From contig WPDH01000183.1 in assembly GCA_019137255.1 (NCBI GenBank), positions 1 through 64,000 on the forward strand: a DNA stretch of 64,000 nucleotides, in the 5' to 3' direction. This DNA comes from Corinectria fuckeliana (taxonomy: Eukaryota > Ascomycota > Sordariomycetes > Hypocreales > Nectriaceae). The notes under the pieces are model-generated. The model was not told the DNA's origin. It did no database searches and saw only the letters and a program-made list of their open reading frames with translations. Of the stretch, positions 1-9,662 are shown one piece after another (position 1 is the stretch's first letter; the number at the start of each line of letters is the position of its first letter). The position numbers were made by a program, and so were the translations under genes.

Positions 1-1727
1 TTTTACTATTAAATCTAAATATAAAAAGATAATAAGTTAATTAGTAAGAAAGATATAATAATAAAATAATATAATAAGTACTTATATAAGATTATAAGAA
101 GAGAAAAAAAAGAAGGAAGAGAAGAGAGAGATTAAAAGATTTTAATCTTATATATTTATATATATTATATTATAAGCTAGTAGTATATTAATATATTAGT
201 TACTTAGTAAAAAAAAAAAAGTTAAATTATTAATATAATTAAATTTAATTACTTTAACTAATTAGTATAAGTATTATAATAGTTTATATATTTTTATATA
301 CTAAGATATATTATTATACTTAAAATTATAATTTTATTACTACTATAAAAAAAACTAAAAAAAGCTAAAATCTTATATCTAATTTTTTTTTTAGTAAATA
401 TCTATAGTTAAGTATTTAAAATAAAATACCTTAATATACTAAAATATATTTCTTCTTCTTATAGTTAGTAGCCTTTTTAAAAATCTTTAAGATTTTAAGA
501 TAAAACTTATAATTAAGACTCTTAAATAGGTTTATATTCTTACTTTTAAAGCTATTCTTACTATTAGTAAGAATCTTATACTTAGTACTAAGTCTTTTAA
601 CTAAAAAAGACTTAGTAATATATATAAGATTATATATAAGTATAAGAAAACTTACTAAAAGAGTAAAAGATATTAAAGTAGTTCTAGTAATAATTAGTAT
701 ATAAGTAAGTATTATANNTAGTATTATATTTAATATTATAAAGATAATAAAATATAATATTATAATTCTAGGTATTATATAAGTTAATAATATATAATAT
801 TATCTTTAAATTAGTTATAATCTTATTATAAATTTTAAGCTTATAAGAGTTTTAATATAAGTAAGTATAAGATTATATACTTAAATAAATAAGTAAAAAA
901 AGTACTAATCTTAGTTATTTTAATTACTATAAAACTTTTAGTATTAGCTTTAGCTAAACTTTTTATAAAAGCTTAAATAGTTAAGTCTAAGTTTATAATA
1001 AGCTATTTAATATTAAATATAAACTTATAAGTAGTTATACTAAGTATCTTCTTAAGAAGGTACTAAAAGTATTTATTACTAAGCTTAATACTTACTATAA
1101 TATTATTATTTATTATATTAAAGAGTAATAAAAAGAGAAGAATAAGAGATAAGATAACTAAAGTTTAAATAATAGTTTTCTTTTTTTTAGTAATACCTTT
1201 TTATATAAAAGGTATTTTATTATATAATATTATATATAAGAATATAATTATATAAAAAGGTATATTTTTATAAATAATTAATAATAAGAAAGAAAAAAAA
1301 AGAGATAAGTATAAGATAATACTTTCTACTAAAATAAAAGTTAGCTTACTATTATATATAAATATATAAGAAATTAAAAGTTATTAAAAGTAAGCTAAAA
1401 TAAGTAAAATAAGTATTAAAATATAACTTTTAGCTATATAAAACTATATATAAAAAAATAATAATTAAAAGAGTAATATAATAGTATAAATCTAATTAAA
1501 AAAAGAAAGTATTTATACCTAAAAATATAATATTAAAAAAAAGAAAAAGAAAAATTAAGTTATAATAAGAGGTTTTTTTAAGCTATAGTTAGGTATATAA
1601 CCTAAGGTTATATACTTTTAATCTTAAGATCTTAATAAATATATATAATAAGATTATATAAAAGTATATTATATTAAGTAACTCTAGTAAAAAAAAACTT
1701 AAAAATATTTAGAGATTAATTAATATA
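1..1727. repeat. RIP-saturated AT-only repeat relic
   Basis: Almost pure A/T sequence in which every C or G sits in contexts such as ct, ag, tc, ga, gc, cc or gg. Reading it line by line, I find no CA, TG or CG dinucleotide before about position 1728. In Pezizomycotina, repeat-induced point mutation converts CpA (and TpG on the other strand) to TpA, so total loss of these dinucleotides with a large TA excess is the expected end state. No open reading frame survives and the original element cannot be recognised. Two unknown bases lie at 717-718. The boundary with normal sequence is sharp, at about 1730-1800. Confidence 0.85.
717..718. other. assembly gap (2 unknown bases)
   Basis: Two n characters inside the AT-only block. 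Short-read assembly commonly fails in such sequence, so the true distance across the gap may differ. Confidence 0.9.
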
Positions 1728-3774
1728 CACAAAACAGGGTTATATAAGGGCATATAAGGTCATATAAGCGCATAATATAAAGTAACTCTAGCGAAATTTC
1801 CAAAAAAAGTTAATATGAGACACCAGGCCCTATGGCCTTCCGTATACTAGCACTCGCCATCCTACGAGTACTTGCTGTACTGTACTACTTCGCATGTAAG
1901 AACCCAACAGTAGTAGCGTAGCATTGCGTTGCTATACCGCCAGGATGCGCCGGCATGGGCAGAAGCCGGACAACTGTTTGGTTTTGTTTTGCTGTCCCAA
2001 CTCCCAATCTCAATGCGCATGCACATGCGCATGCCCTTGCGCCGACCCTGTGCCGGGGCGTGTCGGAGCCGGTTGTACCAGACAGAGCAGCCGTGTATCA
2101 GAATTCCCCCGAATCTATATTGGTCCGATTGATTGGCCACTGGCTTCACCGTCGTCTCGTCGCCTCCTCCCACCGATGTTCAGGGATGAATATTCGAAAC
2201 GCGCACATCTCCAAAGTTCCCTTGGAAGGCGGAGCGTTGCCCAGTGCCGAAACGAAACAATAGCCAGGCCAAGATCCTCCGCCCGCGCATGCTCTCTGTC
2301 CCTGTATCAAGCCTCACCTCGCTTGCTTCAAGGCATAAGGTCACAGAGAGCATCTGTGGAGTAATACGGAGTACAGCCAAGAACCCTTCCATGGCTCAGC
2401 GGCTGAAAAACGGACTCAGCGGCGGCTCCGGATACGAACGGGAATGCGGTCTCCCATCTGGCGCTTTGCCAGAGTCGCTGACACTTGTGGGTGCAAGCAT
2501 ATCACGGTGGTCTCGATTAGCTTGCCACGCAGTTGAGGCTGAGGCAGAGGAGGCCTCACCGAGCATCAGCGAGCCAAATCGAGTGGGTCACAACACCCAA
2601 GACAAAATACATGAAAGGAGAAGAATTCGCGATTAACAGGACAATGACATCAATCATCGCCTGCGCAGGCTCAACCGCTGACCTCGTGTCAGCCTGACCT
2701 GGAGTAAACCGTCCCGCCGGACATTGATAAAGGTCTTTTGAGACGCCATACGTTGAATGGCTCATGCAAATTACGCTGGCTTACTCAAGCGCCGACCAGT
2801 CAGAGGCTGTGCAGCGTCTTGTTTGGGAATATGGGATTTTGCCACTGGAAGCACAAGCACAAAAGGCTCGACGTAGCATCAATGTCGTCGATGCTCAGAC
2901 GCCCAAGCGCCGAAGGATCAGCTCTGTTTCAGTGTGTATCTGCTGGACACGTCTTCTCCGTGCATGGCACGTTACAGCCGCCATTTCGTGAACGTCTCGC
3001 CTTAACGTCGTCATCGCGCCGCAATCCGTCGCTGTAAGTCATAATCCGCACCTGCAGTTAACTAGAGTGGTCTTGCCAAGCTACCATCCAGTGTTCTCAT
3101 TATCTGCGGGCTTCGGTTATGGAACTGCGATTTGCTGCGCTATCCAATCTGATCGACATACTTACTCCTCGTTTCTATTCATATTTCGCAACCCCCCCAG
3201 CTTTACTAAGGTCTTATTCAATGAGGCTTTGACTGACAACCGCGCAAGAAGGGAGTAGGCGCACACCATCTGGTACTAATTGGCTGAGATAAAGAGGCTA
3301 GGAAGTGCTCCAAGTCTTCATCATGTGTCTTGTATTTCAGCACGTATAAAGTCCTCTGAATTCTGCGAGTTTATGAATCATCTTATAGCCTTGGCAGACT
3401 ATCAATCAAGGCCGGGGGAGTTGTGCAACGTGAACAGGTCACTTCGATACCTCAACCACCAGCTTCAGATACAGGACTTCTCTGTCCATACGAACGGTTA
3501 TCAAGAGCTGAATGAAGATTGTGTTAATATATTCTTAGAGCCAACATAAGGCGACGTTCGTGCCCTCACTGTAAGGAGTTATTCCGGGTCCCCGGAATAA
3601 GCTTGATGCCGTCCACTCACCGCCTTCTTAATTCAACCTAGCCACCAACCAAATTCTGCCGAATCCATGACGGATGGTGAATCGCGGAAATCGTCATTGG
3701 AAAAGATGCGCACTCAGGTTCGACCACCATAAAACTTCAACACGGAAATCGCCCCAGATTTACCGTCCACGAAC
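1728..3774. other. gene-poor stretch next to the AT block
   Basis: Base composition returns to normal at about 1800. Short open frames exist on both strands, for example 2764-2991 and 3280-3549 on the plus strand, but none has a recognisable domain or fungal splice structure extending it. At 1735-1785 the motif 'catataag' recurs at short spacing. I see no gene I can support; upstream control sequence for CBP4 is expected in the last few hundred bases. Confidence 0.6.
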
Positions 3775-4249
3775 ATGGCAGCAAAGAAACCCACGAACTG
3801 GTGGCTGTGGACAAAGGTTTGCATTGGGTCAGTAGTCGTAATGCTAGCTGAAATGGGATTGACAGGCTGACTACTGAATGCAGTGGTGCCGCCATCGCCG
3901 TCGGTGGACCGGCATTCACGATGCGGCTCACCCCTTCCGAGGAGGAATTGCGATCGAGGTACAATCCGGAGCTTCGGAAGAAGAGCTTGGAGAACGTGGA
4001 GGAAAGACAGCAAGAATTTGAAGATTTTGTGACGAGATTGAAGGAATACTCCAAGTCGGACAAGCCGAGTACGCGCACCCGGCCCCAACACAACATTCAA
4101 ATGCTGATATACCACTAGTCTGGATTGTCATCAAGGAGGAAGAGGAGCGGAGAAAGCAGAAGGAACTGGCAGCTGCCAAGACATCAAGGAAGGAGACGGA
4201 CACCCGACGAGAGGAGATGCGCCGTGAGGCTGGCCTCGAGGCCAAATGA
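3775..4249 (+). CDS. CBP4: CBP4-like complex III assembly factor
   Basis: Predicted mitochondrial inner-membrane protein needed for cytochrome b maturation and assembly of the bc1 complex. Three exons are reconstructed: 3775-3827, 3884-4068 and 4119-4249, with introns of 56 and 50 nt (donors gtcagt and gtacgc; CTGAC branch in the first). The joined frame gives 122 aa. Family hallmarks are visible: an N-terminal KPTNWWLW block, one short hydrophobic segment (about residues 16-28), then LTPSEEEL and RYNPEL, and a charged Lys/Glu/Arg-rich C-terminal tail; this is the usual fungal length of about 110-130 aa. The frame is broken at both introns, so single-exon reads of this locus would miss both ends. 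It lies upstream of NAC beta on the same strand, 826 bp away. Confidence 0.88.
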
Positions 4250-5075
4250 TCCCTCTTGTATGCGCGCATTTCATATGCTTGTAAGAGTATACGAGTTCAG
4301 TTGTCGAGAGCTCAGCATGTACATGTACAAATACTAGGATGACAAGGGTAGGTTATGTCTGGAGAGGGCGCTCAAGGCCTGGGGAGTTATTTGGAGGTGA
4401 TTGGAAGGCAATCAAGGATCGTCTCTCAAATCGGCAAGGCATGAGGCTGAAGTGAATACTGGCCTTGCCTTTTCAATGTGACGTTTGACAGAGGTTGTGG
4501 TACTTGCTATAAGTCATGGCTATTGGCGAGGATGTCAAGTGGCTTAGGGCTTGCTCAACCTATTAGTACTCGGGCAATACTTGCGATGGACTAGAGTGAA
4601 TCCAGATTGAGGAGGATGATATTTATCAACCTGAACTGGGAAGACAGTTTATAGGCCACGGACAACCAATGTGTTTCCTTGAGAGTGATAGAATAACTGG
4701 CGGGCGTATGCTGTGGGGATCTGCCGCTTGGTGGCTCGGTCGGTGCTCTTTACTACCCCACGAGACTGGGATGGCGCAAGGGTGAAGGGTGGCGCCCCAT
4801 CGGCGAAATGGTAGTTCCACAGGCGAAAACTCTTGGCACGCACAAAATCTACTCCAAACCACCATCATTGCTCGAAGCCGACGGCGTCAACAGCTCACTA
4901 CCCACGCCTACTTCATCGGTACGTTGCCCGACCTGCGCCCCTACGCCTCCTCCAACCCGTCCGCCCCGAGACGTCGATTTCCCTCGTCCGAATCCGCGTC
5001 CGCTAACGAGCCCTATCGCAGTTGAATCGAGTTTCGGATTCCCCGCATCCCGATCCCTCCACTTCACAGCACAAT
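4250..5075. other. intergenic region, CBP4 to NAC beta
   Basis: 3' sequence of CBP4 followed by the promoter and 5' leader of the NAC beta gene. The last 200 bases before 5076 are pyrimidine-rich (tcc and ccc runs), typical of highly expressed fungal genes. No further gene is visible. Confidence 0.6.
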
Positions 5076-5770
5076 ATGTCGGACGTCCAGGAGCGCCTCA
5101 AGAAGCTCGGCCTCGTTGGCCAGGGTGCCCGAATTGGTACGTGAACCTCCCTACGGTTCCTGAAAACTGCAAACTTGCGCTTGGCCGTCTTTTACTGACT
5201 GCGAAACGTAGGGTATGTCCACCTCTTATTGCGAGGCTCAAGTGCCGCCAAACTCCGATTATCGCAGCTAACCACAATGCCGCCCTAGTGGAAAGGGCAC
5301 CCCCCGAAGAAAGATGAAGCGTGCGCCCGCCCGCGGAGGCGCCGACGACAAGAAGCTCCAGCAGACCCTGAAGAAGATTAACACTCAGCCCATTCAGGCC
5401 ATTGAGGAGGTCAACATGTTCAAGGCGGACGGCAACGTTATTCACTTCGCCGCCCCCAAGGGTTAGTCATCCGTTGTCGTCGTGTGCCGCCATGAGGGGT
5501 TGTTGGTGTTTTTCCTTGCTAACCTCTTCCCCCACTATAGTCCACGCCGCCGTCCCTGCCAACACCTTCGCTATCTATGGCAACGGCGAGGACAAGGAGC
5601 TGACCGAGCTTGTCCCCGGCATCCTTAACCAGCTTGGCCCTGACTCCCTAGCCTCCCTTCGCAAGCTCGCTGAGAGCTACCAGAACATGCAGAAGGCTGA
5701 GAAGGGCGAGGACGAGGACGACATCCCCGACCTCGTCGAGGGCGAGGACTTCGAGAGCAAGGTCGAATAA
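5076..5770 (+). CDS. EGD1: nascent polypeptide-associated complex subunit beta
   Basis: Beta subunit of NAC, which binds the ribosome near the exit tunnel and contacts nascent chains. The N-terminus is MSDVQERLKKLG, followed by the ribosome-binding basic motif (RIGGKGTPRRK) and the NAC domain (QPIQAIEEVNMF, VIHFAAPKVHAAV, NTFAIYG, LVPGILNQLGPDSLASLRKLAE), ending in an acidic tail. Preferred model: exons 5076-5136, a one-base exon at 5212, 5289-5461 and 5541-5770, giving 154 aa. The two introns flanking base 5212 (75 and 76 nt) each carry a consensus donor (gtacgt, gtatgt), branch (ctgac, gctaac) and acceptor. The alternative is a single 148-nt intron from 5141 with the weaker donor gtgaac, which adds one Thr (RIGTGKG, 155 aa). 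Both stay in frame. It converges with the deaminase gene. Confidence 0.93.
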
Positions 5771-6058
5771 ATGTGCTCTTCACCATCTAGGGCGGAAGGG
5801 CGGTGAAAGCTTAGGTCTTGTTCGGCCCGTGAGGCTGTCTAGTCCCTATAGGCGGAGTTATTCCCCGGAATCTGAGAGGAAGGTCGTTCTCATGATTCCC
5901 CAGGTTTTCCAATGGTGAACTGGGATTGGTACGCAAAATGTCATGGCCGGTGAGAATGTCGTGTTGAAACAGCGACATTATTCGGGCTAGCTGCGGTTGA
6001 TTGACCTGTACAAAAAAAATACGACGTACATCGAGAGAAATACCAATCTCTAATGATG

Positions 6059-7419
6059 TCAATGATTGCTATGCTCATCTAACCTAAAATCCGAGCCCCC
6101 GTCGTTCTTAATCCATCCGGTCAGCGCCATTTGTCGGACGTCGTCTTTGACCTGCCTCCTCTGCGCCAGCAGCGGACCGGCTTTCATATACTGATAGGTC
6201 CCAGATCTAAAATATTCAGACGTACCACCATCTTGTTGTCTGAGACTATGGGCCAGGTCTCTTGCCGTCTTCCACATGCCCTTCCGTGACATTCGACTTG
6301 CCCCTTTCGAGTTGAATGGCTTTCTGCCTTGGATAACGCCTCCTAAGATGGTCTCCTCGACGCCCGAAAGTGACCACGCTGCCGCGATGTTACTTGCAGA
6401 AATCTTGCTCGAGCGAGCCTGTACAGCTCTCTTTGAGTACTCAAATTCCAAATCTGTTGTTTCGGTCACGAACTCCTTGAACAAGTAGCCCCCCGGCCAC
6501 TGCCGTCCTACCATAGGTTCCATTCGGCCATCTGCCGAGAAAGCTCGCCGACACGCCGTTGACGAATACTGTGACTCGGGTAGAATGAGACTGTGGATGT
6601 ATGCATTCGTGGGATCAACGAAGAGGGACGTCAGGGATGAGAGGAGTGAGGTGCATTGCTTGAGGGCGATTTTGTCGGAGCAAGACTTGGACAACGTGGG
6701 CGGTGCGTCTCCTCTAGCAGGTTTGCGGCGGACAATGCCAAGCTGGGAGAAGTAAGCTCGCCCTGGGAGTGAGACCCCGGGTTTTGGCTCGGCATCTGGT
6801 GTTTCGGGCACTGGGGCTTGCCATGGAGAAGCGTCTTCTTGAGCAGCCATTGTGAGCTCCATGCTGGCATCACCACCTACATTCCGTCAGCCATGACGAG
6901 TTGGTTCCTGCCGGTAATCCGTAGACATAAACGTACACGGGGCTTCAGAGCAGTACATATGAAGCTTCACGTCGTCTCTAATCTCGAAAGGCTTCGAATA
7001 TACCCCATCTTCATCGGGTGGGCCTGCGTCAGACCTCTTTTGCAGTATATCGGACGTAGCTCCATTGTCAACGAGGTTTCTACACTCGTCTAGCAGAAAG
7101 CGGTTGAACGTCCTGATGGCCAAGATTTCGGCATGCCAATCATGGATTCCTATACCATTGGATTCTTGTATTTTGGAGGCAGGTAGGCATTTCATCCCGG
7201 TTCTATGTGATCTTAGAACAAAATTACGACTGGGAGAATTACATATTTCGCTTACGCCAAAGCCAAACAAGTCACCGTTCCATTCCTTTCTGCAACGATG
7301 CCGCTCAGGGGCACCCATTCGTGGAGGCCATTATCACGAACCAAGGGTTTTCTTTTCGATGGAAGCCTTTGGAACTGTTGCAGAACCGCTCGGGCGATGA
7401 GATTGGGATGAGAAGTCAT
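6059..7419 (-). CDS. TAD1: tRNA-specific adenosine deaminase (ADAT1/TAD1 type)
   Basis: Converts A37 of tRNA-Ala to inosine; member of the adenosine deaminase/editase family. Three exons on the minus strand: 7419-7256, 7202-6937 and 6876-6059 (introns of 53 and 60 nt), giving 415 aa. The first exon gives LHEWVPLSGIV, and across intron 1 the frame reads TCLALATGMKCLPASK. The zinc/catalytic motif HAE is in DWHAEILAIRTFN. The first Cys of the PCG motif is built across intron 2 (SEAPCGDAS). The second Cys motif is in KSCSDKIALKQC, and the C-terminal editase region includes GRKPFNSKG. Length matches fungal homologues (about 400-450 aa). It is divergent from eL24, with 375 bp between starts. Confidence 0.9.
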
Positions 7420-7794
7420 CTATTCATACCTGACGGTTCTTCAGAGTGCCTCCAAATATAGATGCTCGTTGATGATGGATAAGATGCACTCATTCAGTTG
7501 GGTATCCTAGCGATACCACTTGTGATAACGATTTGTAAGTGGACGAGCGGTCCAAAGCGACAGGAGCCGAGGATTCTCCGAGCTGTGCAGCGAACGAGGC
7601 AGGGCGTCCGTGTGGAAACGCACGTGACTTGACCCGGTGGGATTTTAGCGTTTCGCCTGCCCTAGGCGCTTAGTCACTGGCACACAGCTGCAATTCGAGA
7701 AATTGACCGTATCACGACCCTCAACTTTTACCAACGCCAATCCACGGTCCACTAACACAACAGCTTGTCGCCTTAACAGCACCCTAGCGACAAG
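7420..7794. promoter_or_regulatory. divergent promoter, deaminase / eL24
   Basis: 375 bp between the two start codons, serving a tRNA deaminase on the minus strand and a ribosomal protein on the plus strand. A partly palindromic gcctgccctaggcgc sits near 7656-7670. No element was assigned to a known factor. Confidence 0.4.
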
Positions 7795-8521
7795 ATGCGA
7801 ACCTACGACGACTCCTTCTCCGGCGCGAGAATTTACCCTGGAAAGGTGCGCTCCATGTTCCCCCCCCTCCAGTGTCTTGCGATCCGGTCGACGGGCGGCC
7901 ACCACGGTCGCAGAAGGATACAACGCAATGGCCTTGGGGCTTTGGTTGAACATCATCACGACGGAGGCTAACGGGTGATGGTTTTGTAGGGTAAGCTCTA
8001 CGTCCGCGGTGACAGCAAGATCTTCCGATTCCAGAACGGCAAGTCGGAGTCGCTCTTCCTGCAACGAAAGAACCCCCGCCGCATCTCCTGGACCGTTCTC
8101 TACCGCCGACAGCACCGCAAGGGCATCTCTGAGGTACGAATCAACCGCATTGCGTCGCGCTCTACGCACCCTGTGCTGGGTCATGAGCCGGCTTCCTGAT
8201 GCCGTCGCAAAGGAGCTGGACTAACAAAGTAAACAGGAGGTTGCCAAGAAGCGATCCCGCAAGACCGTCAAGGCCCAGCGAGGCATTGTCGGTGCTTCCC
8301 TCGATGTGATCAAGGAGAAGCGCAGCATCCGCCCCGAGGCCCGTTCTGCCGCCCGCGCCGCCGCCATCAAGGAGAGCAAGGACAAGAAGCAGGCCGACGC
8401 CGCCGCCAAGAAGGCCGAGAAGGCCAAGCTCGCTGCCACGTCTGCCAAGGGTCAGGGCCGACAAGTCAGCAAGCAGGGCGCCAAGGGTGCTCAATCGAAG
8501 CCTAAGCCCACCAGCCGTTAA
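7795..8521 (+). CDS. RPL24: 60S ribosomal protein eL24
   Basis: Component of the large cytosolic ribosomal subunit. Exons 7795-7845, 7990-8133 and 8237-8521 give 159 aa. Visible family features are the N-terminal FSGARIYPGKGKLYVRGD, the central RKNPRRISWTVLYRRQHRKG, then KKRSRKTVKAQRGIVGASL and a Lys/Ala-rich C-terminal helix. The fungal start MRTYDDSFSG is used. Intron 1 (144 nt) follows 17 codons, a common arrangement for ribosomal protein genes; intron 2 (103 nt) has the branch actaac just before its acceptor. It is convergent with the peroxiredoxin gene, with 439 bp between the stops. Confidence 0.96.
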
Positions 8522-8960
8522 GATGGGCATGGGTGGAAAATGGGATAGTGGAGTCCGTGGTTCTTGTGTCTTTCTCCGGCCGGTTCTACAATCTCGGGTG
8601 CATGGAATGCCATAGGGTGCATTGATAGTTGAGCAAATGCTATATCGGTGCAATGGTCAAGACAAATCTATCGTTCTTTCGCGTGCAGTGACGAGAGACG
8701 TATCCGGTGTGTTTGTGTCAGTTTCACCACGTGGGTTAGCAAAGTGTGTTCAGCATCAGGGGTGATGTTAGAGCATGGATATCCTTATCACCACGAGAAG
8801 CTGGTGGGTGATGTGATAAAACCACTACAGCGCACGACAAGGAAATGGAGGAATCATCAAGAAAGTTGGGCCAATCCTCCTTCAAGGGGTTGGAGTTGTT
8901 TGTTCAGGTTCTATCATCTATCATATCTGAGTCTATTCTATTTCTAGGTAGGTGATGCGT

Positions 8961-9662
8961 CTACAGGTGCTTCAGGACACCCAGGGCGCCGGAGGTGTCG
9001 ATGCTCTTGGGGTCGTCGTCCTTGGAGGCGTAGGTGACCTTGCCGTGGTCGATGATGATGGCGAAGCGGCCAGTTCGCTCATCGAAGTTCCAGCCGATGC
9101 TGCGGGAGAACTTGGCATCCTTGTCGGACATGAAGAGCTGTTTTTCGGGGATTGCGTCAGTTCAGTTCAGATTACGTCGTCTCCTATCCCATAGAGAGGA
9201 GAGGACAGATGAGCTCCAAATGGGGGGCACTTACGATGGAGTCGTCGGTGACACCGTTAGCCTTGGCCCAGCCGGACATGACGAAAGCGTCGTTGAAGGC
9301 AACGACGATGACCTGGTCAACGCCCTTGGCCTTGATCTTGTCGATGTGCTCGGTGTAGGAAGGGATGTGGGAGCCAGAGCAGGTGGGGGTGAAAGCACCG
9401 GGGATGGAGACGAGGACAACCTTCTTGTCCTTGAACTCTGGAGGAACGGAAGCAGGAGATGTCAGCAACTGTTCGTCTTGGTTCAAGATAACGCCCGGGG
9501 CCGGATTGGCCGCGGTGCGAAGGGGAAATTTCACGTACCTTGGCTGGCGTTGTAAGGCTGGGGGATACCGCACTGAGAGAACTTGGAGATCTCAGGGGTA
9601 GGAGGGATGTAGCTGAAGAAGACACCCTCGGGGAAAGAGTCGCCGGCCTTGAGCTCAGACAT
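8961..9662 (-). CDS. AHP1: Ahp1-type peroxiredoxin (Prx5 family)
   Basis: Thioredoxin-dependent peroxidase reducing H2O2 and alkyl hydroperoxides. Exons on the minus strand: 9662-9539, 9437-9235 and 9137-8961 (introns of 101 and 97 nt), 167 aa. The peroxidatic Cys lies in PGAFTPTCSGSHIPSY (about residue 61), and a second Cys at residue 31 (SKFSQCGIP) occupies the position of the resolving Cys in yeast Ahp1, so an Ahp1-like dimeric mechanism is likely. Other family blocks are FNDAFVMSGW, LFMSDKDAKFSRSIGW and GRFAIIIDHGKV. The C-terminus LKHL is not an obvious peroxisomal signal and no mitochondrial presequence is seen, so it is probably cytosolic. Confidence 0.94.

Noticed and set aside
1..1727. 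Mitochondrial or plasmid DNA because of extreme AT content
   Set aside because: Mitochondrial DNA retains CA/TG and has coding frames. Here these dinucleotides are wholly absent and the block joins directly to nuclear sequence, which fits RIP.
3280..3549. 89-codon plus-strand frame ending in NIFLEPT
   Set aside because: The composition is plausible, but it begins at TTG without an upstream exon that I can join, and I recognise no family.
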